A stretch of DNA of 64,000 bases from Massilia phosphatilytica (GCF_002968015.1 NZ_PUIP01000005.1:124001-188000), one strand, 5' to 3'; counted from the first letter of the stretch, positions 1-8,606 are shown. The notes: a model not told the origin generated them from the letters alone. A program made the numbers and translations.

Positions 1-560
1 ACCTCGTCCCCGGCGAGGACGGCGCCACCGCACCGGGCCACCGGCGCTGGAACTGGGTGTGGTACCGCAAGGTGCCGCAGGATGACTTGCCGTCGCTGCT
101 GACGGACCGCAACGGCCGCACGCACACGTTCTCGCTGCCGCCGGGCGCGCTGCCCGACGCGCAGGCCGCAACACTCCGTCTCGATGCCGCCCGGCTGCTC
201 GCGCCGCAGTTCGGCGCGCTCGTGCAGCGAACCAGGGAGCCGTTCGTGCAGGCGATCCTCGACCTCGCGGTGCCGCGCATGGTGTTCGGCCGGGTGCTGC
301 TGCTGGGCGACGCCGCGTTCGTCCCGCGCCCGCACACTGCCGGCGGCGCGGCCAAGGCGGCGGCCAATGCACTGGCGCTCGCCCAGGCCTTGCAACGGAC
401 CGGTCAGCCGATCGAGGCCCGCCTGCGGGAATGGGAAGTGCTGCAGCTGCGCACCGGCCGCGACCTGGTCGACTGGGGCCGGCGGATCGGCGACAGCATC
501 ATGGGTGTGCCGCGAGCAGCAGGCTACACAGGTTCCCGCGCTCGAAGCGTGGGTCCTTGA
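1..560 (+). CDS. FAD-dependent monooxygenase, C-terminal part (5' end outside window)
   Basis: The frame is open from base 3 and no start is visible, so about 185 C-terminal codons of a group A flavoprotein hydroxylase are present. The stretch GDAAFVPRPHTAGGAAKAA is the second FAD-binding (GD) motif of this family, which closes over the ribityl/pyrophosphate of FAD. The visible beginning, RRWNWVWYRK, matches the mid-region of 2,6-dihydroxypyridine-3-monooxygenase-like enzymes. The role would be NAD(P)H-dependent ring hydroxylation in the cytoplasm; the substrate cannot be named from this piece. The last 62 bases overlap the 3' end of the convergent HD-domain gene. Confidence 0.88.
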   Translation, partial: LVPGEDGATAPGHRRWNWVWYRKVPQDDLPSLLTDRNGRTHTFSLPPGALPDAQAATLRLDAARLLAPQFGALVQRTREPFVQAILDLAVPRMVFGRVLLLGDAAFVPRPHTAGGAAKAAANALALAQALQRTGQPIEARLREWEVLQLRTGRDLVDWGRRIGDSIMGVPRAAGYTGSRARSVGP

Positions 561-1116
561 ATGCGAGGAAGTCGTCGTTGAAGGTGCCGAACGTCGTCTC
601 GGGCCGGTGCTTCAGGCCGGCGTAGAACGTGTCGATGACGTCGTGCGCGAAACCGTCGCCGCGCGGGTGCGCAGCGAGCACGGCGTCCCGCTCGGCCGAA
701 CGGATGGCGTCGATGCCGCGGCCCACCATGTCCATGCCGGCGCCCGCCTGCACGAGGCGGATTTCCGGGTGCATGTGCTCGGGGATGCCGGGCGTCGTGT
801 GCAGCGCGATCGCGAGCCAGACCTTGTCGATATCCTGCCCGGCGATCCCGTGGCCGCGCAGGAAATCGCGCGCCGCGTTCGCGCCATCGACCTCGAAGCG
901 CAACCGGCTGCCGTGGTAATGCGGCGTGATGCCGATGTCGTGGAACATGGCGGCGGCGTACAGCAGTTCGGGGTCGAACGCGAGGCCGAGCTGTTCACCC
1001 AGCAGCGCGCCCCACCAGTACACGCGGGCCGAGTGGTGGAACAGCATGTCACTGGCCGTGTCGCGGACGTACGCCGTGATCTCGCGGGCGATGCGGCTGT
1101 CGGGCAGGGTCATCAT
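499..1116 (-). CDS. HD-domain phosphohydrolase-like protein
   Basis: This 205-residue protein has the HD-superfamily metal ligands: an early His (HHSARVYWW, about residue 28), the HD doublet in AMFHDIGI (about 59-60), and later His residues in ALHTTPGIPEHMHPE (about 105-116). Spacing and length fit small cyanamide-hydratase-like or uncharacterised HD hydrolases, which are cytoplasmic and metal-dependent. The start chosen is the first of two adjacent ATG codons, because it overlaps the stop of the upstream cupin gene as ATGA. The two genes are therefore probably translationally coupled. The substrate is unknown. The 3' end runs 62 bases into the convergent monooxygenase gene. Confidence 0.85.
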   Translation of the reverse strand: MMTLPDSRIAREITAYVRDTASDMLFHHSARVYWWGALLGEQLGLAFDPELLYAAAMFHDIGITPHYHGSRLRFEVDGANAARDFLRGHGIAGQDIDKVWLAIALHTTPGIPEHMHPEIRLVQAGAGMDMVGRGIDAIRSAERDAVLAAHPRGDGFAHDVIDTFYAGLKHRPETTFGTFNDDFLAFKDPRFERGNLCSLLLAAHP

Positions 1117-1505
1117 TGTGCCGCCGGGAGCACGAGCTTCTGCTCCCCCTCGTCCAGCACGAACACGGCGAGCAGCTTTGCCGGCTTGTCCTTGCTGGGA
1201 TTGCGCGTCACCCGGTGGCGGGCGCCCGGGTCCTCGTACCACGACTCGCCCGTGCGGTACACGCGCGGAGGCGCATCGTCGACGGCGCTGACGATTTCTC
1301 CGGACAGCACCTGCGCGTAGATGAAGGACGACTTCGGATGCGTGTGCGGCGGCGCTTCGGCACCGGGCGCGAACGACACTTCCACCGCCACCAGCGCCTT
1401 GCCGGGCACGTTCGGCAGCGCGCGGTGGAACAGGGGCTTCACCGTCTCGTGCGCGCTGGCCGCGCCGGCCAGCAGCGCCAGGCACAAAGGGATCACGAAC
1501 TTCAT
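1113..1505 (-). CDS. Secreted cupin-domain protein
   Basis: This is a 130-residue protein beginning with a clear Sec signal peptide (MKFVIPLCLALLAGAASA, cleavage before HET). The mature part is one small cupin barrel with a metal-binding His pair in PPHTHPKSSF and a later His in DPGARHRVT, plus the usual cupin hairpin VLSGEI. A periplasmic location is expected. The start at 1505 is preferred over upstream in-frame codons because it begins the signal peptide. The stop overlaps the start of the HD-domain gene by four bases, suggesting a two-gene operon. Periplasmic single-domain cupins of this type have no general assigned reaction. Confidence 0.85.
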   Translation of the reverse strand: MKFVIPLCLALLAGAASAHETVKPLFHRALPNVPGKALVAVEVSFAPGAEAPPHTHPKSSFIYAQVLSGEIVSAVDDAPPRVYRTGESWYEDPGARHRVTRNPSKDKPAKLLAVFVLDEGEQKLVLPAAQ

Positions 1506-1515
1506 CGCCGCCTCC

Positions 1516-1974
1516 TCAGCGCGCTGCCGCCACGGCGGCCGGCTGTGCGCGGAAGCTGATCGCCATGCGGTTGTACGCATTCATCAGACCGATCGCGATG
1601 GTCAGGTCGGCCAGCTGCTGCTGGCCGAACACGGCGGCGGCAGCGGCATACTCGGCATCCGGCACGCCCGTCTCGGCCACCTTCGTGACCGTCTCGGCCC
1701 ACGCGAGGGCCGCGCGTTCGGTCGCGTCGAACAGGCTGCCCGCCTCGCGCCAGGCGGGCACCAGCACGAGCTTGTCGATGGTGACGCCTTCCTTCAGCAG
1801 GTCGCGCGAATGCATGTCGATGCAATAGGCGCAGCCGTTGATCTGCGAGACGCGCAGGTAGACGAGGTCGACGAGCACCTTGGCCAGGCCGCTGTTCATG
1901 ATGTGGCCGTACACGCCGCCGAGTGCCTTCATGCCGGCCGGGGTGGCCGCGTTGTAATCCATGCGCTGGGTCAT
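1516..1974 (-). CDS. Carboxymuconolactone decarboxylase / AhpD-like family protein
   Basis: The 152-residue, all-helical protein carries the AhpD-type redox centre CAYCIDMHS (CxxC followed by His, about residues 48-56). This marks the thiol-active, peroxidase-like branch of the family rather than true muconolactone decarboxylases. It probably acts as a cytoplasmic alkylhydroperoxidase-like redox protein. The start at 1974 has a good AGGAG ribosome-binding site about 10 bases upstream. It is divergent from the MocR-type regulator that starts at 2057 or 2072, with about 80 bases between them. That arrangement is common and suggests direct control by that regulator. Confidence 0.9.
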   Translation of the reverse strand: MTQRMDYNAATPAGMKALGGVYGHIMNSGLAKVLVDLVYLRVSQINGCAYCIDMHSRDLLKEGVTIDKLVLVPAWREAGSLFDATERAALAWAETVTKVAETGVPDAEYAAAAAVFGQQQLADLTIAIGLMNAYNRMAISFRAQPAAVAAAR

Positions 1975-2056
1975 TTTGTTTCTCCTGGTTGAACGGTATG
2001 ACGGCATGATGCGCCCGGCGGTGGCCAAAAAACAGTGCCAAGTTTGATCATTTTTA

Positions 2057-3496
2057 ATGTACCATCGGCCGATGACTTCCCTGTCCATCGGCCTCGACCG
2101 CGACAAAAAGACACCCCTCGCCACGCAGATCTACGCGGCCATCCGCGCCGGGATCGAATCGGGACAGATTCCGTCCGATGCGAAACTGCCGTCGTGGCGC
2201 GACCTGGCCGCCCAGCTGGGCGTGTCGCGCGGCACGGTGCGCATCGCGTACGAACGGCTCGTCGACGAGCAGCTCGCGACGAGCCATGGCGCGGCCGGCA
2301 CGCGCGTCAACGAGCGGCCCGCCGTGTCGGGGACATCCGACGGCGCGCCCGCGCAATCATCCGATACTTCGCCGATCCCCGAGCTGTTCCACAGCTTCGG
2401 CGCAAAGCCGCTGCCGTTCCAGATGGGCGTCCCGGCCCAGGATGCGTTCCCGTATAAACTGTGGTCGCGCGTGATGGTGCGCGCGGCCCGCCTCACGGCG
2501 GCAAGCCCCGTCGGCTACCCCGATCCGCGCGGCGATCCGGACCTGCGGCGCGAAGTCGCGGCGTATCTCGGCATCGCGCGCGGCATCCGCTGCAGTCCGT
2601 CCCAGGTATTGATCACGGCGGGCTTCGCGGGCGCGCTGGGGCTCGTCGTGCGCGCGCTCGCGCTGGAAGGCAACGGCGCGTGGTTCGAGGATCCGGGTTT
2701 TCCGCTGACCCGCACCGCGTTGGCGCTGGCCCGCATGGACGTGACGGCCGTCCCCGTCGACGCCGAAGGCCTCGATGTCGCCGCCGGCGTCCGCATGGCG
2801 CCCGCGGCGAGGCTCGCCGTCGTGACGCCGGGCCAGCAGGCGCCGCTCGGCATGACGATGACGCTCGCCCGGCGCCACGCGCTGCTGGACTGGGCGCACG
2901 ACAACGGCGCGTGGATCGTCGAGGACGACTACCTCAGCGAGCTGCAGCTGGAAGGCCGCGCGGCCCCGGCGCTCGCATCGCTCGACCAGGGCGGGCGCGT
3001 GCTGCACATCGGGACGTTCAGCAAGACGATCAGCCCCGCGCTGCGCCTCGGCTTCCTCGTCGTGCCGCCCGAACGCGCGCGCCTGTTCGGCGACGTCGCG
3101 GCCTGCCTGGCGCCTGCGCCCGGTGCGCCGATCCAGCGCGCCGTCGCGGACTTCCTGCAGGAGGGCCACTACCTGCGCCACCTGCGCCGCATGAAACGTC
3201 TGTATGCGGCGCGGCGCGAAGCGCTGCTGCGCTGCCTGCGCAAGGAGGCGGCCGGCGTGCTCGACGTGCAGGCGACGGCCGGCATGGCCGTCGTCACCCG
3301 GCTGCGCACGGAGGCGTCCGACGTCGACGTGGCCGCGCGTGCGCTGCGGGCCGGCCTGGCGCCCGTGCCGCTGTCGCCGTGGTACATGCATACGCCCGCC
3401 GCGTCCGGCCTGCTGCTGGGCGTGACGAATGTCGACGCGCGCCGCCTCGTGGCCGATTGCCGCCGGCTGGCGGACCTTGTTGCCATGTCAAAATAA
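2057..3496 (+). CDS. MocR/PdxR-type transcriptional regulator (GntR HTH fused to aminotransferase fold)
   Basis: The protein has an N-terminal GntR winged helix (about residues 20-85, with LPSWRDLAAQLGVSRGTVRIAYERL). A full fold-type I aminotransferase-like domain follows (about 125-475), including the PLP lysine region HIGTFSKTISPALRLGF and the upstream Asp in VEDDYLSEL. MocR proteins use PLP or a PLP-amino acid adduct as effector and bind DNA as swapped dimers. Length (479, or 474 from the ATG at 2072) is typical. Neither start has a clear ribosome-binding site. It is divergent from the AhpD-like gene, its most likely target. The ABC operon begins only 61 bases after its stop. Confidence 0.93.
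   Translation: MYHRPMTSLSIGLDRDKKTPLATQIYAAIRAGIESGQIPSDAKLPSWRDLAAQLGVSRGTVRIAYERLVDEQLATSHGAAGTRVNERPAVSGTSDGAPAQSSDTSPIPELFHSFGAKPLPFQMGVPAQDAFPYKLWSRVMVRAARLTAASPVGYPDPRGDPDLRREVAAYLGIARGIRCSPSQVLITAGFAGALGLVVRALALEGNGAWFEDPGFPLTRTALALARMDVTAVPVDAEGLDVAAGVRMAPAARLAVVTPGQQAPLGMTMTLARRHALLDWAHDNGAWIVEDDYLSELQLEGRAAPALASLDQGGRVLHIGTFSKTISPALRLGFLVVPPERARLFGDVAACLAPAPGAPIQRAVADFLQEGHYLRHLRRMKRLYAARREALLRCLRKEAAGVLDVQATAGMAVVTRLRTEASDVDVAARALRAGLAPVPLSPWYMHTPAASGLLLGVTNVDARRLVADCRRLADLVAMSK
2063..2074. promoter_or_regulatory. 12-bp perfect palindrome at the MocR gene start
   Basis: CATCGGCCGATG is a perfect inverted repeat overlapping the second possible ATG (2072) of the MocR-type regulator, within the divergent control region with the AhpD-like gene. 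It could be an autoregulatory operator or simply GC-rich coding sequence if translation starts at 2057. Confidence 0.3.
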
Positions 3497-3499
3497 TCT

Positions 3500-3512
3500 A
3501 CCATTTGATGGT
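3500..3512. promoter_or_regulatory. Inverted repeat between MocR gene and ABC operon
   Basis: ACCAT-TTG-ATGGT is a perfect 5-3-5 inverted repeat immediately before the -35-like TTGACA pair that precedes the ABC operon. Its position would suit a repressor or activator of that operon; the binding protein is unknown. Confidence 0.3.
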
Positions 3513-3520
3513 TTTGACAA

Positions 3521-3550
3521 TTGACAAACTGTTGTGCCGTAAGAAATACT
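3521..3550 (+). promoter_or_regulatory. Candidate sigma-70 promoter of the ABC export operon
   Basis: A consensus TTGACA (3521-3526) is followed after 18 bases by AATACT (3545-3550, four of six matches). A second TTGACA lies at 3514-3519. Transcription would begin within a base or two of the ATG at 3558, and no ribosome-binding site precedes that ATG, so a leaderless transcript is possible. Confidence 0.4.
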
Positions 3551-3557
3551 TTTCGGC

Positions 3558-4226
3558 ATGATCGAACTGAGTGCCATCCGCAAGACCTACCGCCTGGGCG
3601 GCAGCGACATCCATGCCCTCGACGGCATCGACCTGCGCGTCGCGCGCGGGGAATTCGTCGCCGTCATGGGCCCGTCCGGCTCCGGCAAGTCGACCCTGCT
3701 GAACGTGCTGGGCGGCCTGGATCGTCCCGACAGCGGCCGCTACCGCCTCGCGCAGGACGAGATCAGCGCCCTCGACGACGACGCCGCATCCGACGTGCGC
3801 AACCGCCGCATCGGTTTCGTGTTCCAGTCCTTTCACCTGCTGCCGCGCCTGACGGTGCTGGAAAACGTGCTGCTGCCGCAGCGCTATGCGCGCCAGCCGG
3901 ACCTGCAGGCACCCGAACGTGCGCGCGCCCTGCTCGCACGCATCGGCCTGGGCCAGCGTCTCGACCACCTGCCCGGCCAGTTGTCCGGCGGCCAGCTGCA
4001 GCGGGCCGCCATCGCGCGCGCGCTGCTGAACGCGCCGGACCTGCTGCTGGCCGACGAACCGACCGGCAACCTGGATTCCAGCAGCGCCGCCGACGTGATG
4101 GCCCTGCTGCGCGAACTGCATGCGGGCGGCCAGACGCTCGTGATGGTCACCCACGATCCGGCCATCGCCGCCAGCGCGCAGCGCACGATCCACCTGCGCG
4201 ACGGCCGCGTCGCCGCCCAGCCATGA
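3558..4226 (+). CDS. ABC transporter ATP-binding protein (LolD/MacB type)
   Basis: This 222-residue ATPase has all nucleotide-binding motifs: Walker [10 protein letters not shown] (about residue 38), Q-loop FVFQSFH, signature [10 protein letters not shown], Walker [10 protein letters not shown] and the switch His in MVTHD. The sequence is of the LolD/MacB/FtsE class that drives mechanotransmission-type permeases rather than import. It is the first gene of a four-gene operon with a tandem adaptor, a lipoprotein adaptor and a MacB-like permease. Its stop overlaps the next start as ATGA. It would power export or envelope transfer from the cytoplasmic face; the substrate is unknown. Confidence 0.96.
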   Translation: MIELSAIRKTYRLGGSDIHALDGIDLRVARGEFVAVMGPSGSGKSTLLNVLGGLDRPDSGRYRLAQDEISALDDDAASDVRNRRIGFVFQSFHLLPRLTVLENVLLPQRYARQPDLQAPERARALLARIGLGQRLDHLPGQLSGGQLQRAAIARALLNAPDLLLADEPTGNLDSSSAADVMALLRELHAGGQTLVMVTHDPAIAASAQRTIHLRDGRVAAQP

Positions 4227-6139
4227 AGCGCCTCGTCCCGCTGCTGGCCTTCGTCGCGGGCGCCGCCACGGCCGCGGACACGCGCCCCGTCCTGATCACG
4301 GGCGAGGTGGAGGCGCTGGATTCGCAGACCGTGTTCGTGCCGCCGTCGAACGCGTCGCCGGTCGTGCTGCGCACCTTCCTCGCCGAGGGCGCGCAGGTCA
4401 AAAAGGGCGACGTGGTGCTGCGGATCGAGTCCGCCCGCGCCGCCAATATCGACCAGCTGCGGCTCGACCGCGAACGCGCCCGCGCGCGCGCCGACAGCGA
4501 GACGGCCACGCTGGAAGCCGCGGCCGTCGAGGCGGAAAAGGCGCTCGTCAGCGCCCAGGCCGCGCTGGACAAGGCGAAGGTCGACGCGGCGCTGCCGAAG
4601 CTGCAGATCACGGCGCTGGACTACGACCGGCACCAGGCGGAACTGGGCCGCACCACGCGCGACCTCGCGATCAAGCAGGACAGCCTGAAGAACGCCCGCG
4701 CGGCCGTCGTCCGGCGCAAGGAAGACGGCGCGCTCGAGGTGAAAAAAATGCAGATCAACGAAGCGTTCCAGCTCGCCCAGCTGGCGCAATCGGAAGTGCG
4801 TGCCGCGCGCGACGGCGTCGTCGTCCACGGCTACAGCACGTTCAACGGCGAGCGGATCGACGAAGGGTCCACGGCCTGGCCGGGCAACGCGGCCGGCACC
4901 GTGCTGGGCGACGGGCGCATGGTCGTCACCGCCTGGGTGCTGGAAGCGGACCGCCCTTACCTTCGCGACGGCCAGGCCGTCGGCCTGCGCTTCGACGCGC
5001 TGCCGGGCGTGACGCTGACCGGCAAGCTGGCCGGCATCACCAGCGCGCCGGAAGCCCGTCCGCGCTGGGGACTGGGCCGCTATTTCCGGGCCAGGATCGC
5101 GCTACCGGTCGATCACGGCCTGCCGCTGGTCGCGGGCATGAGCGTGCTCGTGGAACCGCTGGCGCCCGGCGCCACCCGCGCGAACGTCCTGCCGGCAAAG
5201 GCCGCGGACAAAGCGGCGCCGGCGCTGGAAGGCGAGATCGCATCGCGCCGCACCATGCCGGTCGGGCCGCCGACCATCCCGTACGTCTGGCAGTACAAGC
5301 TGGCCTTCCTCGCGCCGGAAGGCTCGATGGTGCAGCCGGGGCAGCCCATCGCGGTGTTCGAATCCATGGAGGTCATGAACCGGCTGATCACGCTGCAAGG
5401 CACGCTGAAGGAACGCGAGCGGGCACTGGACAAGATGCAGCTGGACCAGGCCGAGGCCGACCGCGCCGGCGTGCTGGCGCAGGCCGAGGCGCAAAGCAAT
5501 GCGGACAAGGCCGCGCGCAAGGCGACCATGCCGAAGGAACTCATTCGCCGCGTCGACTACGACAAGCTCGTGATCGACCGCGCCGAAAAGGCGCAGCTGG
5601 CGCGGCTGGCGGTGGTCCAGTACGAAGCCCAGCGGCGTGCGCGCCAGGCCGAACGCGCCGGCCTGCAATCCGACGTGGCGCAGTTGCGCGCGCAGATCGC
5701 CGACCTGGCCAAGGGACAGGCGGCACTGACCGTCGTCGCGCCGCGGCGGGGGCTGGTCCTGCACCGCATCGGCTTCGACGGCAACAAGTTCGCGGTGGGC
5801 AGCCAGGTGTGGCTGGGCCTCTCGGTTGCGACCCTGGCCGATCCGGACCAGCTGGGCGTCGACGCCCGGGTGCCCGAAGCGCAGGCGGCCGGCGTGCAGG
5901 TGGGCCAGGCCGCGCGCGTCACCGTGGCCGGCACGCGCCAGGCGCTGGCGGCTCACGTGTCCGGCCTCGGGCGCGCCTTCCACAGCAAATCGGCGGCGCA
6001 GGCGGTCGTCGTGCGCGACGTGCAGCTCGCATTCGACGCGCCGCCGAAAGACTTGAAGCCTGGCGCCGCCGTGCAGGTGGAACTGCTGCCGGGTACCGAA
6101 CGCCGCGCGCCGTCCAGCCTGGCGGCAGTCCGACCATGA
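4223..6139 (+). CDS. Tandem HlyD-type membrane-fusion (adaptor) protein
   Basis: The start at 4223 gives a Sec signal peptide ([17 protein letters not shown]) and ATGA overlap with the ATPase gene. At 638 residues the protein is nearly twice the usual adaptor length and reads as two adaptors in series. Each half has a lipoyl half-motif, an Ala/Arg/Glu-rich helical hairpin, a second lipoyl half and a beta-barrel segment. Half one spans about 25-320 (EGAQVKKGDVVLRIES opening, AARDGVVV closing). Half two spans about 345-635 (EGSMVQPGQPIAVFES opening, VVAPRRGLVLH closing). Periplasmic adaptors link inner-membrane pumps to an outer-membrane channel. No channel gene is adjacent. A genuine fusion, rather than a frame artefact, is indicated because both halves are in one uninterrupted frame. 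Confidence 0.9.
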   Translation: MKRLVPLLAFVAGAATAADTRPVLITGEVEALDSQTVFVPPSNASPVVLRTFLAEGAQVKKGDVVLRIESARAANIDQLRLDRERARARADSETATLEAAAVEAEKALVSAQAALDKAKVDAALPKLQITALDYDRHQAELGRTTRDLAIKQDSLKNARAAVVRRKEDGALEVKKMQINEAFQLAQLAQSEVRAARDGVVVHGYSTFNGERIDEGSTAWPGNAAGTVLGDGRMVVTAWVLEADRPYLRDGQAVGLRFDALPGVTLTGKLAGITSAPEARPRWGLGRYFRARIALPVDHGLPLVAGMSVLVEPLAPGATRANVLPAKAADKAAPALEGEIASRRTMPVGPPTIPYVWQYKLAFLAPEGSMVQPGQPIAVFESMEVMNRLITLQGTLKERERALDKMQLDQAEADRAGVLAQAEAQSNADKAARKATMPKELIRRVDYDKLVIDRAEKAQLARLAVVQYEAQRRARQAERAGLQSDVAQLRAQIADLAKGQAALTVVAPRRGLVLHRIGFDGNKFAVGSQVWLGLSVATLADPDQLGVDARVPEAQAAGVQVGQAARVTVAGTRQALAAHVSGLGRAFHSKSAAQAVVVRDVQLAFDAPPKDLKPGAAVQVELLPGTERRAPSSLAAVRP

Positions 6140-7371
6140 GCCATCCGATGCTACGCCTTTGTACTTCCGCCGCCGCGCTGGCGGCCACCCTGTCCGTTGG
6201 CGCCCTGCTGTCCGGTTGCGACGCCGCGTCGCAGGCGCCGGACGGCCCCGGCGAGACGCTGGCGCCGCGCGCGTGGACCGAAACCCTGGAAGCGGACGGC
6301 GAGGTCCGGGCCGCCGCCAACACACCGCTGGCGGTGCCGGGCAGCGGCTGGACCGGCCGCGTGCTGGTGGACATGGTCCCGGACGGCAGCAGCGTCACGA
6401 AAGGCCAGGTCGTGGCCCGCTTCGACGCGCCGCAGGCGCGCGCGGAACTGTCGCAGGCCGACCTCGAACTGCTGCGCAAGACGCTGGCCGAGGAAGCGAA
6501 CCGCCAGAACGCGGCCGTCGAACAAGGCGTGCTGGCCGGCGACCGCGCCAGGGTCGAGGACGACCTCGGGCTCTCGCGCCGCTATACCGGCGTCGACCTC
6601 TCGCTGTTCCCCCGCAACGAGATCCTCGATGCGCTGGCCGACGTCGGCTTCCTCACGAAGAAGCGCACCTACCTGGAGTGGAAAGGCAGCCAGGTCAAGG
6701 CCCGCACCGGCGCGCAGGAAGCCGTGCTGCACTCGCAGCGCGACAGCGTGGCGCAGAACGCCGCGCAGCAGCGCAGGAGTCTCGACGCGCTGGAACTGGT
6801 GGCACCGCACGACGGCGTGTTCCTGCTGGCGGCGCGCTGGGACGGCGCCAAGCCGCAGGTCGGCGCCAACCAGATGGCGGGCGAGCCGTTCGGCGCCCTG
6901 CCCGACCTGGACCGGCTCGTGGCCCACTTCAGCGTGCCCGAGGGCCAGGCCTACGGGCTGAAGCCGGGCCTGCCGGTGCGCGTGCGCCTGGCCGGCACGG
7001 GCACGGAGCTCGAGCTGACCGTGACGCGCGTGGGCAACAGCGCCGGCGTCATCTCGCCCGAATCGCCCGTCAAGTACAGCGATTTCGACGCCGCCATCGC
7101 CACCGACGCGGCGCGCAAGCTGGGCCTGACACCGGGCCAGGCGCTGCATGGCACGGTGCGCCTGGTGACGAAGGCCGCGGCGCTGACGGTGCCCAACATC
7201 GCGCTCGTGCAGGATGGCGCCGCGGTTGCCGTGTACACGGTCGATGCGGGACGCGCCGTCAGGCACAAGGTCGAACTGGGCCAGCGCGGCCCGGTGCGCA
7301 GCGAAGTCAAAAGCGGCCTCGCGTCCGGCGCGCGCATCGTGCTGCTCCCTCCGAAAGACGACAAGTCATGA
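6136..7371 (+). CDS. Lipoprotein HlyD/RND-type periplasmic adaptor
   Basis: This 411-residue protein starts with a lipoprotein signal whose lipobox is LLSGC (Cys about residue 30). It would therefore be anchored in the inner or outer membrane by lipid and face the periplasm. The body follows the adaptor plan: a lipoyl half (DGSSVTKGQVVARFDAP), a helical hairpin (about 110-210), a second lipoyl half (ELVAPHDGVFLL), a barrel and a membrane-proximal domain (VPNIALVQDGAAVAVYTV). It follows the tandem adaptor with a four-base ATGA overlap and overlaps the permease gene in the same way. Two adaptor genes in one ABC operon is unusual. Confidence 0.92.
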   Translation: MSHPMLRLCTSAAALAATLSVGALLSGCDAASQAPDGPGETLAPRAWTETLEADGEVRAAANTPLAVPGSGWTGRVLVDMVPDGSSVTKGQVVARFDAPQARAELSQADLELLRKTLAEEANRQNAAVEQGVLAGDRARVEDDLGLSRRYTGVDLSLFPRNEILDALADVGFLTKKRTYLEWKGSQVKARTGAQEAVLHSQRDSVAQNAAQQRRSLDALELVAPHDGVFLLAARWDGAKPQVGANQMAGEPFGALPDLDRLVAHFSVPEGQAYGLKPGLPVRVRLAGTGTELELTVTRVGNSAGVISPESPVKYSDFDAAIATDAARKLGLTPGQALHGTVRLVTKAAALTVPNIALVQDGAAVAVYTVDAGRAVRHKVELGQRGPVRSEVKSGLASGARIVLLPPKDDKS

Positions 7372-8603
7372 ACCGTGCACTCCTGCTCGAAGCCGTCGCC
7401 GAACTCCGGCGCCGCAAACTGCGCACCGGCCTCACGCTGCTGGGCATGATCTTCGGCGTGGGCGCCATCGTCGCGATGCTGGCCGTGGGCGAAGGCAGCC
7501 GGCGCGAAGCGCTGCGCCTCGTCGCGGAACTGGGTCTCGACAACGTGCTCGTCGAGAGCAAGGGCATCGACGCCGAGCAGTTGAAGGAAGTCCGCTCGCG
7601 CTCCCTCGGCCTGTCGGCGCCCGATGCCGCCGCGGCGCTGGCCGTCGTGCCGGGCGCGCGGTCGGTGGCGCTGAAAAAGGAAATCAAGGTCGACCAGCTG
7701 ATCGTCGGCGACCAGGTCGTGAGCGGGCGTGCGTTCGCCGTGTCGCCGGGCTATGCGGACCATGGCGGCCTGCAGCTCAAGCTCGGACGCTGGCTTCTGC
7801 CTTCCGACGGCGCGACCTTGGCCCCCGTCTGCGTGCTGGGCGCGCGCCTGGCGCACACGCTGTTCGGCGCCGGGCCAGCCGTCGGCCAGCGCGTCAAGGT
7901 CAACCACGTGTGGCTGCAGGTAGTCGGCGTGCTGGCCGACCGCACGCCCAGCAAGTCCGAGTTCGAAGGCGTCAAGCTGGGACTGGACGACGAGCGCCTG
8001 TTCGTGCCGTGGGAAACGGCACGTGCGCGCTTCAGCTTCCGCCGCATCGAGGATGAAGTGGACGGCGTCAGCGTGCGGCTGGACGGCAAGGTCGCGCCGG
8101 ACGACGCGGCGCGCGTGCTGCAGGCGGTGATCCACCAGCGGCACGGCGGCGTCGACGACACGAACCTCATCGTCCCCATGGGCCTGTACCGCCAGAACCA
8201 GCAGACGCAGCGCATCTTCACCATCGTCATGAGTTCGATCGCGGCCGTGTCGCTGCTGGTGGGCGGCATCGGCATCATGAACATCATGCTGGCCAACGTG
8301 CTGGAACGCCGGCGCGAAGTGGGCCTGAAGCGCGCACTGGGCGCGCGCCGGCGCGACGTGGTGGAACAGTTCCTGGCCGAGGCCCTCGTGATCGCGGTCA
8401 GCGGCGCCGCACTGGGCCTCGTGCTGGGCGCTGTGGGCGCCTACAGCATCGCCGCGCTGGCCGGGTGGTCCGTGGCGTGGTCGCCCGTGAGCTTGCTGTT
8501 CGCGGTGCTGGCGTGCGTGGCGGTCGGGCTGGGGTTCGGCGTCTACCCCGCGCGCCAGGCAGCGGCGCTGGATCCGATCGCCGCGCTGCGCAGCGACGGC
8601 TGA
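7368..8603 (+). CDS. MacB/FtsX-type ABC transporter permease
   Basis: The 411-residue protein has the MacB-family plan: an N-terminal membrane helix (LRTGLTLLGMIFGVGAIVAM, about 20-40), a large periplasmic domain (about 50-275), then three C-terminal helices with the FtsX-like segment SLLVGGIGIMNIMLANVLER followed by REVGLKRALGARRRDV. It ends PARQAAALDPIAALR, the typical MacB/LolC tail. It lacks a fused ATPase, which is supplied by the first gene of the operon. It sits in the inner membrane and would push substrate through the adaptor complex. The start overlaps the adaptor stop as ATGA. The operon ends here; the next gene is convergent. Confidence 0.94.
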   Translation: MNRALLLEAVAELRRRKLRTGLTLLGMIFGVGAIVAMLAVGEGSRREALRLVAELGLDNVLVESKGIDAEQLKEVRSRSLGLSAPDAAAALAVVPGARSVALKKEIKVDQLIVGDQVVSGRAFAVSPGYADHGGLQLKLGRWLLPSDGATLAPVCVLGARLAHTLFGAGPAVGQRVKVNHVWLQVVGVLADRTPSKSEFEGVKLGLDDERLFVPWETARARFSFRRIEDEVDGVSVRLDGKVAPDDAARVLQAVIHQRHGGVDDTNLIVPMGLYRQNQQTQRIFTIVMSSIAAVSLLVGGIGIMNIMLANVLERRREVGLKRALGARRRDVVEQFLAEALVIAVSGAALGLVLGAVGAYSIAALAGWSVAWSPVSLLFAVLACVAVGLGFGVYPARQAAALDPIAALRSDG

Positions 8604-8606
8604 CGC

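Noticed and set aside
1117..1485. Upstream extension of the HD-domain frame to 1485
   Set aside because: It overlaps the cupin gene in another frame and has shadow composition. The ATGA overlap and family length favour the start at 1116.
3521..4222. N-terminal extension of the tandem adaptor frame back to 3521
   Set aside because: That stretch is out of frame with the ATPase gene and is Arg/Pro/Ala-rich shadow sequence; the signal peptide begins at 4223.
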